A stretch of DNA of 64,000 nt from Roseburia_C sp031555935 (lineage in GTDB: Bacteria; Bacillota; Clostridia; Lachnospirales; Lachnospiraceae). Positions within the stretch are counted from its first letter, which is position 1. Every line of letters starts with the position of its first letter. The translations under genes were made by a program, and so were the position numbers. The notes beneath the pieces are model-generated. The model was not told the DNA's origin, searched no databases, and worked only from the letters and a program-made list of their open reading frames with translations. Shown in pieces: positions 33,715 to 43,842 of this stretch. The stretch spans positions 17,150-81,149 of the forward strand of contig JAVBTX010000014.1 of NCBI GenBank assembly GCA_031555935.1. The letters run 5' to 3'.

Positions 33715-36700
33715 ATGGATGGTGACGGAATGAATGATGACGGAATGAATGGTAAGACGATATATGAAGACATGCTTTACGACTTGGACACATTTGTCTA
33801 TGTGTCGGATGTAGAGACGGATGAGGTTCTTTATTTAAATAAAAAGGTGATTACACAGTTGGGTCTGGAGAACGATTATGCTGGTAAGAAGTGTTATGAG
33901 CTTCTGATGGGCAAGTCCGAAAGATGCAGCTTTTGTCCTAAAAATAAAATTTCAGAGATTGATAAAAATAAGAAATTTGAATGGGAGACAGTCAGAGAAA
34001 AGTCTGGTTCCCACCTACAGAATGTCGGCAGATTTATTACCTGGTCAAATGGCCGGCTGGCATTTTTTCAACAGTCGTTAAATATTTCGAATTACCGGCA
34101 GGCGGAGCAAAAGGCCAATACTCGTTTGCAGCAGCAGGAATTGATGTCAACCATTTCAAAAAGCTTTATATCAAGTGCCGATATTAATTTATCAATTGAT
34201 AATGCACTCAAAATGACGGCTGAATTTATGAATTATGATAAGGCACTTCTGGCAATGATTAGTGATGACTATACGATGCTGGACATTACAAATGAGTACC
34301 GTGGAATAAATATGCAGGGAACACAGCCAGAGTGGGCTTCGAAGCATTTAGAAAAAGGCGATATTATTTATGACCGCCTGGTAGTAGGAAAAGAATCATA
34401 TCTTGAATTGCATGGTGAGCAGTGTGAGTATTTTCCATCCTGTTATTTATCTGGCTTACGTACATCCCTGATATTTCCGATTAATTTCGATGGAGATATT
34501 CTTGGGGTAGTAAAATTTGACATGATGGATATGGACTATCGCTGGGAAGAGGATGATGTTCAGTTGGCCAGCTTGGTGGCAAGTGCATTTGCAGGTGTGA
34601 TTAAACGACTGCGGATGTCGAAGAGCTTGGATTTGATGAGCATGGTGGTACAACATTCGGAACAGATTATTGCCTATTTTAATAGTGATGGTCAGTTTGA
34701 ATTTTTTAATGATGCCTTGTGTGTGGTTTCCGGCTATGAACGAGAGGAACTGGAGGAACATGGATTTTATTTATTGCATGATGAAAGCGTGCTCTGGTTC
34801 TTGAAGGAAGAAATTATTCCTGATATCCAAAAGAATCGGAAACGTCAGGTCGAAATTCCGTTGGTATGTAAAGATAAAAGTGTAAAGATAATGAGTTACT
34901 CTTTTTTTCCGGCGAATGAAGGAATGGGAACCATTGCAGCAGATGTAACGGAAGCGAAAAAGTTGAAAAGGGAGTTTGGCGTTACAAAAAGACGTTTGGA
35001 AATTGCGGCAAAATCCTCTGGAATTGGTATTTGGGATGTCGATATGAGGCAGCAGATTATTGTTTTTGATGATGAATTTGCGGCTATTCATAAGCTGCCA
35101 AAGAGCTTGAAGTCGCCGCTTTCTTTAAGAAAATGGCTCGCTTATGTCAAAAAGATTGAAGCTGAAGAAAATCAGCTTGGTCTATTAGATTTCGAAAATT
35201 ATAATCAGGAGAAAAAAATAGATACACTTGATATTCCGTATCGTTTTCTGGATGGTACTACTATCTATACGAGAGTGTCTTCTTCAAAGCAATTCGATGA
35301 AGATGGGCAGGTAAGTCATGTCATCGGAATGACCTGGGATATCACGCAGGATGTGGAGAAGAACAAGGAACTTAGCAAAATACAAGGCCGGTTGGCAATA
35401 GCATTAGATGCATCAAGTGCGGGAGTTTGGGAAATATCACTGAAAGACAATACCATTACCCTTGATACAACTATAGCTAGGCACTTGAATATAAAAACCG
35501 CTGGTACGATGAACTTAAATGATTACTGCAAATATCTGCTGCCGTATATTGCTCCAGAGCATAAAGAGTATATTGCAGCATTGAAGAGGAACCTGCGGGG
35601 GATACCGGATGTTAGCGGGAGAATACATCGCCATATTTTTGAGAATCAACAAGTTCGTTATCTTTCTAACACGTCACGAGTGATTCGAAACGTTCGGGGA
35701 GAGCCGGAAAGTATGATTGGTATGATGATGGATGTAACCGAGTTATGCATGGCGGAACAAAGCGTGGAGGAACGTTTGAAGCAGCAAGAGTTGATGTCGA
35801 ACATTGCCCAGCAATTTGTGAAGATTGAAGATATGCACACGGCTTTTGTGGATGCATTGAGCATGGTGGCCAATTTCCTGAAGGTCAATTCGGCATATAT
35901 TTACCGCTATAATCAAAAAAGAGATGTTTTTGAATTAATGCATAATTGGACAAAATCAGGGACTAGTGTGGAGGAATATGAGGTGGAGTCTTTGGGCGGA
36001 GCATTTGTCCGAAACTATATTCTTCAGAACAAATACAGCATCACGGCATCAGAAGATATTTTGGTACCACCGGGTGAATTGAAGCCGCATATTCAGGAGC
36101 AGTTATTTTTATCACACCTTAATGTGCCGCTTTACATTAATAATCAATTATGGGGTTATGTGGGCGTCTCAAATATTCATCAGTCAAGGAGCTGGAGTGA
36201 AAGCGATAAGGACATGATGTATTTATTCTCAGGGCTGGTTGATACTGCGATGGGCCGTGAGGTTGCCGAGGTTAATTTGAAGAAAAGTGAGCGCACTTTG
36301 CAAGCCGTAATTGATGTAATGCATCAGGCCATATTCTGGAAGGATGCTCAGACAAACGTATTTGAAGGCTGTAATGATGCATACCTCAAAATGATTGATA
36401 AAACTCGGGAAGAGGTTATTGGCAAAAGTAATGACGAAATATATCTTGGAGATTTTGCAGCGTTTTGTACAGAGAAGGACCAGCAATCACTTGGCACGGA
36501 GGAGCCACTGTTTTATCTGAACAATGTACCGCGAGGTGATGGCAAAATATTAACCGTCAAGGTAGCCAAGTCTGTCATCAGAGATACAGCTGGAAACGCC
36601 ATTCGTTTGGTTGGAACTGCAGAGGATATTACTGAAAGCCGAAGGATGGAAATACAGATACACGAAGCGTTAGAGAACCAGGAATTGGTGCTGAGCAATT

Positions 36701-38172
36701 TTAATGGTGTTCTAGTCAGTATTGGTAATGACCGCATTGTTAAGCTGTTCGGTGGAACGTCACTGTTTGGAATTAATGGCAAAGAGGCAATTGGGCAGAA
36801 CATTCATGATATTTACAAAGATGCGCCAATTATACGTAAGGCGGTGGAACGTGCCTTTACGGAGGGCGGTTATGAATTTCTTTATCAGAATGACTCAAAA
36901 ATTAGCCAATGTCAGTTGACGCCGATTCGTAATTCAGAAGGTGAGCAGATTGCAATGTTATTTGTTGGCCGTGATATCACGGAACAGTATGAGATGCAGA
37001 AGAAACTTGAAAAAGCAATTATTGTAGCAGAAGAAGCCAGCCGGGCCAAAAGTGATTTCTTAGCACGAATGAGTCATGAAATCCGAACACCGATGAATGC
37101 GATTATCGGTATGACAAAGATTGGTATGGATGCCGGTGAAAAGGAACGGAAGCAATATTGCTTAAACCGGATTGATGTAGCATCCGAAAATCTATTAGAA
37201 ATAATCAATCAAATTTTAGATATGTCCAAAATTGAGGCAAATAAGCTGGAGTTAGAATGTGTAGAGTTTGATCTCAAAAAGCTGCTGAATGATATTAGCA
37301 TTGTTATGAGTGTTAGGATGGATGAAAAACAGCAGAGCTTGGAAGTGGATTTCGAAAGTGAACTGTCCACAAATTTTATCGGTGATGAGACAAGAATGTC
37401 ACAAATTATTACCAACCTTTTATCAAATGCGACAAAGTTTACGCCAGAGCATGGAAAAATTATTATCCATGTCAATGAACAAAGCGTTGATGAACAATAT
37501 TCATCACTTAGGATTGCGGTTTCGGACAATGGGATTGGTGTGAGCAAAGAGCAGCAGCAACGAATTTTCCACTCATTTGAACAAGCAGACGGCAGTACAT
37601 CACGAAGATACGGCGGAACGGGGCTGGGCTTGGCGATATGCAAAAAGTTAGTAGAGATGATGAATGGCGAGATTTGGCTGGAAAGCGAACCAGGGCGAGG
37701 GGCGACCTTTATATTTACCGTTCAACTGAGAAAGGGCAGTCTGCTTACAGCGGTTAAGCCGATTGAACAACCAGCTAAGCAATCAGACATACTCTGGGGT
37801 AAGACCGTGTTGTTGGCAGAGGATAGTGAGATAAACCGGGAAATTGTAATTACACTATTGTTAGAGCTTGGGGTTACCGTTGAAACAGCGGAAAATGGTG
37901 CACAGGCAGTGGCGATGTTTAAGAAAAATGGTGCGCGCTATGATTTGATTTTAATGGATGTACAGATGCCGGAAATGGATGGCTACGAAGCTACCAAACG
38001 AATCCGTCGTTTGCCATCGGCTTATGCCAAAGAAATTGGAATCGTAGCAATGACGGCAAATGTCTTTAAAGAGGATGTTGAGCGATGTCTAAAGGCTGGA
38101 ATGAATGCCCATATTTCAAAACCAATTAATCTTGAGGATGTACAGGAAAAAATGGGGAAATATATTAGGTAA
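33715..38172 (+). CDS. Soluble multi-PAS/GAF hybrid sensor histidine kinase
   Basis: A 1485-residue protein without membrane helices. Domains in order: PAS with a CxxC-type Cys cluster (CYEL...CSFCPKN, about 1-120), GAF (about 140-300), PAS (about 305-415), two PAS-like units (about 420-540 and 555-685), GAF (about 690-850), PAS (about 860-975), PAS-like (about 985-1095), HisKA with His1121 in MSHEIRTP, HATPase with NLLSNATKF and GTGLGLAI, and a receiver with Asp1415 in LILMDVQMP. GGGGAG lies 8 nt before the ATG. The repeated QQELMSxI linkers before both GAF domains suggest internal duplication. The cytoplasmic location and the Cys cluster would fit sensing of a soluble, redox or metal signal. 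There is no partner regulator with an output domain in the same transcript, so targets are unknown. Confidence 0.9.
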   Translation: MDGDGMNDDGMNGKTIYEDMLYDLDTFVYVSDVETDEVLYLNKKVITQLGLENDYAGKKCYELLMGKSERCSFCPKNKISEIDKNKKFEWETVREKSGSHLQNVGRFITWSNGRLAFFQQSLNISNYRQAEQKANTRLQQQELMSTISKSFISSADINLSIDNALKMTAEFMNYDKALLAMISDDYTMLDITNEYRGINMQGTQPEWASKHLEKGDIIYDRLVVGKESYLELHGEQCEYFPSCYLSGLRTSLIFPINFDGDILGVVKFDMMDMDYRWEEDDVQLASLVASAFAGVIKRLRMSKSLDLMSMVVQHSEQIIAYFNSDGQFEFFNDALCVVSGYEREELEEHGFYLLHDESVLWFLKEEIIPDIQKNRKRQVEIPLVCKDKSVKIMSYSFFPANEGMGTIAADVTEAKKLKREFGVTKRRLEIAAKSSGIGIWDVDMRQQIIVFDDEFAAIHKLPKSLKSPLSLRKWLAYVKKIEAEENQLGLLDFENYNQEKKIDTLDIPYRFLDGTTIYTRVSSSKQFDEDGQVSHVIGMTWDITQDVEKNKELSKIQGRLAIALDASSAGVWEISLKDNTITLDTTIARHLNIKTAGTMNLNDYCKYLLPYIAPEHKEYIAALKRNLRGIPDVSGRIHRHIFENQQVRYLSNTSRVIRNVRGEPESMIGMMMDVTELCMAEQSVEERLKQQELMSNIAQQFVKIEDMHTAFVDALSMVANFLKVNSAYIYRYNQKRDVFELMHNWTKSGTSVEEYEVESLGGAFVRNYILQNKYSITASEDILVPPGELKPHIQEQLFLSHLNVPLYINNQLWGYVGVSNIHQSRSWSESDKDMMYLFSGLVDTAMGREVAEVNLKKSERTLQAVIDVMHQAIFWKDAQTNVFEGCNDAYLKMIDKTREEVIGKSNDEIYLGDFAAFCTEKDQQSLGTEEPLFYLNNVPRGDGKILTVKVAKSVIRDTAGNAIRLVGTAEDITESRRMEIQIHEALENQELVLSNFNGVLVSIGNDRIVKLFGGTSLFGINGKEAIGQNIHDIYKDAPIIRKAVERAFTEGGYEFLYQNDSKISQCQLTPIRNSEGEQIAMLFVGRDITEQYEMQKKLEKAIIVAEEASRAKSDFLARMSHEIRTPMNAIIGMTKIGMDAGEKERKQYCLNRIDVASENLLEIINQILDMSKIEANKLELECVEFDLKKLLNDISIVMSVRMDEKQQSLEVDFESELSTNFIGDETRMSQIITNLLSNATKFTPEHGKIIIHVNEQSVDEQYSSLRIAVSDNGIGVSKEQQQRIFHSFEQADGSTSRRYGGTGLGLAICKKLVEMMNGEIWLESEPGRGATFIFTVQLRKGSLLTAVKPIEQPAKQSDILWGKTVLLAEDSEINREIVITLLLELGVTVETAENGAQAVAMFKKNGARYDLILMDVQMPEMDGYEATKRIRRLPSAYAKEIGIVAMTANVFKEDVERCLKAGMNAHISKPINLEDVQEKMGKYIR

Positions 38173-38188
38173 AAGGAAAGGAGTTCAA

Positions 38189-38413
38189 ATGATGAACGAA
38201 GGACAGGAAAAATTTTACAACTTTATGTTGGAGCGGGTGCAGGAAGAACAGCTTGAAGCAGCCAAGGAGCTGTTGGCAGAAAGCTTTGGCAAACAGGCAG
38301 ACGGAAGCTTTGGGCCGGAGTATATGCAGAGCTTTGTACCGAAAATCATGGCGATGCTTAAACCAGAGTACATGGAAGAAGTAAGACAAATTATGGAACA
38401 GTTTCGTGGCTAG
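38189..38413 (+). CDS. Small acidic hypothetical protein downstream of hybrid kinase
   Basis: A 74-residue protein, starting at either of two adjacent ATG codons (38189 or 38192) after AAGGAG. It begins 16 bp after the kinase stop and is surely co-transcribed. The predicted structure is helical, Glu- and Met-rich with KPEYMEEVRQIMEQ at the end. I do not recognise a family. The position suggests an accessory or phosphotransfer-modulating partner of the kinase. It has no conserved histidine that would suggest an HPt domain. Confidence 0.65.
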   Translation: MMNEGQEKFYNFMLERVQEEQLEAAKELLAESFGKQADGSFGPEYMQSFVPKIMAMLKPEYMEEVRQIMEQFRG

Positions 38414-38421
38414 TAAATAAA

Positions 38422-38484
38422 AAGGGGATTGTAGTGAGCTGACCATCATTATGGGAGGTTAAGTTCATTACAGTCCCTTATTTT
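38422..38484 (+). terminator. Terminator after the hybrid kinase operon
   Basis: AAGGGG...TTGTAGTGAGCT pairs with AGTTCATTACAGTCCCTT over an imperfect 15-bp stem with a single bulge and a 20-nt loop, followed by ATTTTCG. Confidence 0.6.
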
Positions 38485-38502
38485 CGTCTTGAGGAAAAAT
38501 GA

Positions 38503-39195
38503 ATGCAAGAAAAAAAGATATTAATGATAGATGATGATGAGGACTTGTCGGCGATTATCGGTGATATGTTAGAAAGCTATGGATATCATGTGACAATGGT
38601 GGCAGACAGTGTCGGAGCATATGAACTGCTGACGGCACACAAGTACCATTTAATCCTTTTGGATATTAATCTGCCGGATGCAACGGGATTTGAAATCTGT
38701 GAGGAGCTGCGGAAGGTTTCAACTGTACCGGTAATATTTGCCAGTGCGAGAACAAATGAGGATGACCGCATTCACGGACTTGATATTGGCGGTGATGATT
38801 ATCTGCCAAAGCCATATTCGATGAAAGAGCTGCTCTCACGGGTAAATGCTCTGATGCGCCGAACCTATGGCTATAGCGAGCAGGAGAAGATTGTGACATT
38901 TGGCCCGGTGGTTGTAAATATTACCGCACGATTGGTAACGAAGGCAGGGGGGAGTGTGTCACTTTCGCTGAAGGAATTTGATTTATTGAGTTTTTTATGT
39001 CAAAATCCAAATGTTTCCTTATCTAAGCAGAAACTAATTACTGAAGTCTGGGGAGTATTTAGTGAGGTTGAGCCATCCACCCTGACGGTTCATATTCGCT
39101 GGCTGCGAGAGAAGCTGGAAGATAATCCGGCTGAGCCAAAGTACATAAAAACCGTGTGGGGAATTGGTTACATGCTGGAAATGCATGAGGTGTAA
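38503..39195 (+). CDS. OmpR-family response regulator
   Basis: The 230-residue regulator has a receiver domain with the acidic pocket DDDED near residue 8 and phospho-acceptor Asp54 (LILLDINLP), the conserved Lys in LPKPYS, and a C-terminal winged-helix DNA-binding domain (about 128-228) with STLTVHIRWLREKLEDNP. GAGG precedes the ATG by 8 nt. The kinase gene begins 1 bp after its stop, and the ABC pair follows, so this is a two-component and transporter module. It probably activates the transporter genes. Confidence 0.95.
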   Translation: MQEKKILMIDDDEDLSAIIGDMLESYGYHVTMVADSVGAYELLTAHKYHLILLDINLPDATGFEICEELRKVSTVPVIFASARTNEDDRIHGLDIGGDDYLPKPYSMKELLSRVNALMRRTYGYSEQEKIVTFGPVVVNITARLVTKAGGSVSLSLKEFDLLSFLCQNPNVSLSKQKLITEVWGVFSEVEPSTLTVHIRWLREKLEDNPAEPKYIKTVWGIGYMLEMHEV

Positions 39196-39196
39196 G

Positions 39197-40357
39197 ATGG
39201 AGAAAAAACTAATCCAAATAGCGGCGCTCTTTGCCGCAGTAATGGTGGTAATTTGGGGCTATGCTTTTTTCTTATTAAAGGATAGTGGGAATCATGAAAG
39301 TATTGCCGGACAGGTAGTGGCACTAAATGAAATTGAACAGCTAATGAAGCTCGAAAGCGCCGAATTGTGGGAGCGTCAGATAGAACCGAAAACCACGGCC
39401 TTGCGGGAATCCTTGCGAGCAGAACAGCAACCGGCAGTAGGCACGAGTGAACGCTTAATTGTAACTGGTATGGCTGGACTTTGCATCCTGTTTCTGATAT
39501 TGGTTTTTAGCTATATTTACTATGCCATTTTGCGCCCCTTTCGAAAAATGAAAGATTATGCCGGGAAAATTGCCAATGGAAATTTTGATGTACCGCTTGA
39601 ATATGAACGCTCGAATTATTTCGGAGACTTTACTTGGGCATTTGACAATATGCGGCGGGAAATCACCAAGGCGAGAGCTTGTGAGCGAGAGGCCATCGAT
39701 AATAATAAGACGGTAATTGCAACGCTTTCTCATGACATTAAAGCGCCAATGTCATCGATTCGAGCATATGCCGAAGGCTTAGAAGCGAATCTGAATGGGA
39801 CCGTGGAGAAACGTGCCAAGTATCTTGGTGTCATTATGAAAAAGTGCGATGAAGTTTCGCGTTTGACAAATGATTTATTTTTACATTCGTTATCAGATTT
39901 GAATAAATTGGAATTTAATTTAGAGCCGGTTGAGTTAGGGGCTTTTTTGAACGAGATACTGACGGAATTAACGGTTGAGCAGCAGGATATTGCCTATGAT
40001 TTACAATCATTTCGCATACCAGCAACTATCTTAGTTGATCGAAATCGGTTTGTCCAAGTGATGGAGAATCTGATTCATAATGCCAGAAAGTACGCAAGAA
40101 CAAAAATAGAAATTACCATGCAGGAAAACGAAAGAGATGTTTGTATCTGTGTGCGGGACTATGGAAAAGGAATACCAGATACAGACCTGCCATTTATTTT
40201 TGAGAAATTTTATCGCGGCGCAAATTGTGGGCAGGAATCCGGGTCTGGATTGGGACTTTATATTGTAAAGTATATAACGGAGCAGATGAAAGGGGATATC
40301 TTGTTGCATAATCATGAAGATGGGCTGGAGGTTTTGTTGTATTTTCCGAAGGCTTAA
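39197..40357 (+). CDS. Sensor histidine kinase of the transporter module
   Basis: The 386-residue kinase starts at the ATG one base after the regulator's TAA, with GAGG 6 nt upstream. Two membrane helices (about residues 8-26 and 92-112) flank a short extracytoplasmic region of about 65 residues. A HAMP-like linker (LRPFRKMKDYAGKIANG), HisKA with His179 (TLSHDIKAP), N box VMENLIHNARKYA, and G boxes DYGKGIP and SGSGLGLYI follow. It should phosphorylate the OmpR-type regulator at 38503. The small sensor suggests detection of a peptide or membrane stress, possibly through the transporter. Confidence 0.93.
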   Translation: MEKKLIQIAALFAAVMVVIWGYAFFLLKDSGNHESIAGQVVALNEIEQLMKLESAELWERQIEPKTTALRESLRAEQQPAVGTSERLIVTGMAGLCILFLILVFSYIYYAILRPFRKMKDYAGKIANGNFDVPLEYERSNYFGDFTWAFDNMRREITKARACEREAIDNNKTVIATLSHDIKAPMSSIRAYAEGLEANLNGTVEKRAKYLGVIMKKCDEVSRLTNDLFLHSLSDLNKLEFNLEPVELGAFLNEILTELTVEQQDIAYDLQSFRIPATILVDRNRFVQVMENLIHNARKYARTKIEITMQENERDVCICVRDYGKGIPDTDLPFIFEKFYRGANCGQESGSGLGLYIVKYITEQMKGDILLHNHEDGLEVLLYFPKA

Positions 40358-40420
40358 GGACTTCTTAATAACTTTTTTGATAGAGTAATGGTATCAACCA
40401 AACAAGAAGGGAATTATCAT

Positions 40421-41182
40421 ATGAAAAATATCATACTCTCAGCAAAAGAATTATGCAAAAGCTATGCGCATAACGGTGGTCAGAATCATGTTCTGACAAA
40501 TGTAAATTTAGACATTTACGAAGGCGATTTTACGGTTATCATGGGACCATCCGGCTCTGGGAAATCAACGCTGCTCTATGTTTTAAGCGGTATGGATGTG
40601 GCAACCTCTGGACAGGTTGTTTATCAGACGAAGGATTTAACAAAGTTAAAGGAGAAGCAGTTGGCTGCTTTACGCCATCAGGATTTTGGCTTTGTCTTTC
40701 AGCAGATGCATTTGGTCAGTAATCTAAGTTTGTTTGAAAATGTCGTGGTGTCAGGTTATCTGAACAAGGATGAGAAGGCGGCACAAATAGACAGCCGGGC
40801 AAGGGGGTTACTTACTAAAATGGGTCTGGCAGAGATGATGAAGCGGCTGCCGTCCCAAGCATCTGGCGGTGAGCAGCAGCGCGCGGCAATTGCCAGAGCA
40901 GTGATTAATCAACCGGCACTGGTTTTCGCTGATGAACCAACCGGGGCATTAAATCGCAAAAATTCTATTGAGGTACTGGATTTACTGACGGGAATCAATG
41001 AGCAGGGCCAGAGCATCTTAATGGTAACACATGACATGCGGGCAGCACTGCGGGCAACGCGAATTATTTATTTGGAAGATGGCGCACCAATTGGCGAGCT
41101 GACGCTGCCAGCTTACAATCAACAGGAAGAAAAAAGCCGTGAAACGCAGGTAAATGCATGGCTTTCTTCGATGAAATGGTAG
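40421..41182 (+). CDS. ABC transporter ATP-binding protein (MacB/LolD/BceA family)
   Basis: A 253-residue ATPase with Walker A GPSGSGKST, signature ASGGEQQR, Walker B LVFADEPTGALNRKN and H-loop VTHDM. The PTGAL(N/D) form with LNxxN marks the MacB/LolD/BceA group that works with FtsX-type permeases. The ATG at 40421 follows GAAGGG at 9 nt; an earlier in-frame ATG at 40388 has no ribosome site. It follows a two-component system by 63 bp and precedes the permease by 9 bp, the gene order of peptide-resistance modules. Confidence 0.92.
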   Translation: MKNIILSAKELCKSYAHNGGQNHVLTNVNLDIYEGDFTVIMGPSGSGKSTLLYVLSGMDVATSGQVVYQTKDLTKLKEKQLAALRHQDFGFVFQQMHLVSNLSLFENVVVSGYLNKDEKAAQIDSRARGLLTKMGLAEMMKRLPSQASGGEQQRAAIARAVINQPALVFADEPTGALNRKNSIEVLDLLTGINEQGQSILMVTHDMRAALRATRIIYLEDGAPIGELTLPAYNQQEEKSRETQVNAWLSSMKW

Positions 41183-41191
41183 GTGATATTG

Positions 41192-43537
41192 ATGGAGATA
41201 CTTACTATTTTAAAAGCCAATATTCGGCATCGAAAAGGTGCATTTGTGAGCATTGCCATTCTGGTATTTATTATTGCATTGACCATTACATCATTATTTA
41301 GCCTTGATAATAATGTGAAAAAAAATTTACTGAAATCTCTTGAGGCAGTGGATACTGGGGATTTTGTGGCATTTTACAATACCGCTAAGCTAAGCGATAC
41401 CATGCTTGAGAAGGTCACTCAAAATGAGCATGTGGAGCGAATCAGGAAAGTTCCGGCATTAGGCACTGATAATTACCATGTAAATGGAAGAGAGCCGGGA
41501 AGTGGCTGGATGTTGGAGGAGTGGCAAGGGGAATATTCTGTATTTGCTGAAGAACAGCAAGGATTTATCGACAATCCACCTGATTTAAAGGCTGGTGAGA
41601 TGTATGTGCCGATTGCGTTTCAAATGAGCTATGATTGTGAAGTGGGCACTGAGGTTGTGATTGACACTAGTGCAGGCCAAGAGAAATTTGTGGTAAAAGG
41701 TTTTATTGAGGAGCCGTTTGTCGGGGCGTATGTGATTGGGTTTAAACAAGTTTTTTTGTCCAAAGAAGATTTTTCCCGCTTGTCAAAAACGCTTGGAGAA
41801 GCGGGCTCTAACCTGCTAGCCGAATGCTGCATTCTTCATATCTATCAGGCAAAAGACAGTTCCTTATCAAGCGTAGAATTTAAAAAGATATTAAACAAAG
41901 AGTCGGGAGTTAGTGATGGCTCCAATATTACACTAAGTATTGATGATAGTATGCACTATACAAATATGTTTATCCAGATTGGAATCGGGATTCTCGCTGT
42001 ATTTATAATATTGTTGTTTCTGATTGTACTAATTGTAATGGGACACAGTGTATCAACCGGAATAGAGATGGATTATGTGAATCTGGGTATTCTGAAATCG
42101 CAGGGATACACAAAAGGTAAAATTCGTCTAATCTTTATTTTACAGTATACCCTGGCAATGTTGATTGGAGTGATAATGGGAATTGTTTTGGCAATTCCAC
42201 TGACAAAATACTTAGGCCAGATATTCCAGCCGATTACAGGAATTCTTGCGACGGCTGATGTGGCACTTGGGCAAAGTGCTCTGCTGATTGCAGTAATTGT
42301 GTTGTTTGGGATATTATTTGTATCTATAAAAACGGCTAAAATTGGAAAAATATCACCGGTAAATGCTATTTCTGGCGGGCGGGACAGTGTTTATTTTGAT
42401 AGTCGGTTTAAGCTGCCGATTTCAAAGAAGATGCTTTCACCAAGTCTCTCGCTGCGGCAATTTACATCGGGTCAAAAGCAGTATATCAGTGCGATGCTGA
42501 TTGTGGCAATTTTGGTATTCTTTATGATGTCAATCACAATTTTGGTCAGCAGCATGAACAGCGAAACGGCGGCAGAGACATATGGCAACTACAATTATGA
42601 GGTGGAATTGCAACTGAAAGAAACATTTTCAATTAATCAGAAAGCGGAAATTTGTGATGAAATAGAAAAAATCACACCAGTAACGCTGGAACTATACATG
42701 ACAACTGGTTATATGGCGATAGAAGATGAGAATATCTATTGTTTCGTATATGAGAATCCACAATTATTTAGCAATTGTATGGTAAAGGGGCGGGAGCCAC
42801 TCTATGAAAACGAAATCATTCTGACCGAGATTGTGGCCGAGGAATTGGATAAGAAAATTGGTGATACCGTCATCATTTCTCGCAATGAAAGCAGTGCGGA
42901 GTATCTTATATCCGGATATTTTCAACACACAAACGATTTGGGACGGTGTTTTGGCATGAGTGCAGATGGCGTGAAACGACTTGGAGATATCAAGCTAGGC
43001 TGGGGTGAGATTGGCCTGGAGGATGAATCAAAAGCGGAAGCGGTTACAAAGCTGCTGAATGATAAATTTGGTGACGTTCTTACCGCCGTAATCGCAGAGC
43101 CATCGAATGGACTAGGGGAAACAATGGATGCGGCCTTCTTGTCATTAAATGTTGTAATCTATGTAATATCGGTTGTTTTCGCATTAGTAGTGGTACAGAT
43201 GATTTGCCGCAGAACTTTTTTGCAAGAACGAAATGACATTGGTATTTACAAGGCAATTGGTTTTTCGACGACCAGACTACGATTACAGTTTGCGATTCGT
43301 TTTCTGATTGTGGCAATTTTGGGCGGACTGATTGGAGTAGTAATGTGTCTGCTGTTTAGTCAGAACTTAGTTGGTCTGCTGCTTAGGATGTTGGGAGTCA
43401 CTCATTTTATTTCCCAATATAATGCATTTATCATTGGTGTGCCAACCATAATGATATGCCTATGCTTCTTTGTTTTTGCATATCTGTCATCAGGACGAAT
43501 CAAGCAGGTATCTGCGCGGGAATTAGTCACGGAATAG
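41192..43537 (+). CDS. ABC transporter permease with FtsX/MacB-type domains
   Basis: The 781-residue permease has one N-terminal helix (about 20-40), a large extracytoplasmic region (about 45-255), three helices (about 260-385), a further helix near 435-455, a second extracytoplasmic region (about 460-640) and three C-terminal helices. This is the two-FtsX-domain layout used by macrolide or antimicrobial-peptide exporters and lipoprotein-release systems. AGGTGA precedes the ATG at 41192; a GTG at 41183 is in frame but too close to the ribosome site. It pairs with the ATPase at 40421. The large extracytoplasmic regions favour mechanotransmission or peptide removal from the membrane over simple transport. 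Confidence 0.88.
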   Translation: MEILTILKANIRHRKGAFVSIAILVFIIALTITSLFSLDNNVKKNLLKSLEAVDTGDFVAFYNTAKLSDTMLEKVTQNEHVERIRKVPALGTDNYHVNGREPGSGWMLEEWQGEYSVFAEEQQGFIDNPPDLKAGEMYVPIAFQMSYDCEVGTEVVIDTSAGQEKFVVKGFIEEPFVGAYVIGFKQVFLSKEDFSRLSKTLGEAGSNLLAECCILHIYQAKDSSLSSVEFKKILNKESGVSDGSNITLSIDDSMHYTNMFIQIGIGILAVFIILLFLIVLIVMGHSVSTGIEMDYVNLGILKSQGYTKGKIRLIFILQYTLAMLIGVIMGIVLAIPLTKYLGQIFQPITGILATADVALGQSALLIAVIVLFGILFVSIKTAKIGKISPVNAISGGRDSVYFDSRFKLPISKKMLSPSLSLRQFTSGQKQYISAMLIVAILVFFMMSITILVSSMNSETAAETYGNYNYEVELQLKETFSINQKAEICDEIEKITPVTLELYMTTGYMAIEDENIYCFVYENPQLFSNCMVKGREPLYENEIILTEIVAEELDKKIGDTVIISRNESSAEYLISGYFQHTNDLGRCFGMSADGVKRLGDIKLGWGEIGLEDESKAEAVTKLLNDKFGDVLTAVIAEPSNGLGETMDAAFLSLNVVIYVISVVFALVVVQMICRRTFLQERNDIGIYKAIGFSTTRLRLQFAIRFLIVAILGGLIGVVMCLLFSQNLVGLLLRMLGVTHFISQYNAFIIGVPTIMICLCFFVFAYLSSGRIKQVSARELVTE

Positions 43538-43638
43538 GATATGTGACAAAGTTACAGAAAGAAAACCTTCAGATTGTTAAAATTCAAACATGGCTCCCCC
43601 AAGAGGGCATCATGCAGAACAATCTGGAGGTTATTTTA

Positions 43639-43842
43639 ATGGAAAAGAAAATGGTAAAAAAATATGCATATGTAAGTCAGGCGGATTGTGTGGCTTGCGG
43701 TAGTTGCATCAAGGTCTGTCCGCGCGGTGCAATTACAGTACCCAAAGGCATCTATGCAGTCGTTGATAGGGACTTGTGTGTTGGCTGCGGCATCTGTGCA
43801 AAAGCTTGTCCAGCGTCAATCATTGAGGAGGTGCAGTTGTGA
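43639..43842 (+). CDS. Small two-[4Fe-4S] ferredoxin
   Basis: A 67-residue ferredoxin with two classical clusters: CVACGSCIKVCPRG and CVGCGICAKACPAS. The start at 43639 has GGAGG 8 nt upstream. Its stop overlaps the next gene's start (TGATG), so the two are coupled. It lies 101 bp after the FtsX permease gene with no clear terminator between. The pair may form an electron-transfer unit in which the membrane partner carries further cysteines. Confidence 0.9.
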   Translation: MEKKMVKKYAYVSQADCVACGSCIKVCPRGAITVPKGIYAVVDRDLCVGCGICAKACPASIIEEVQL

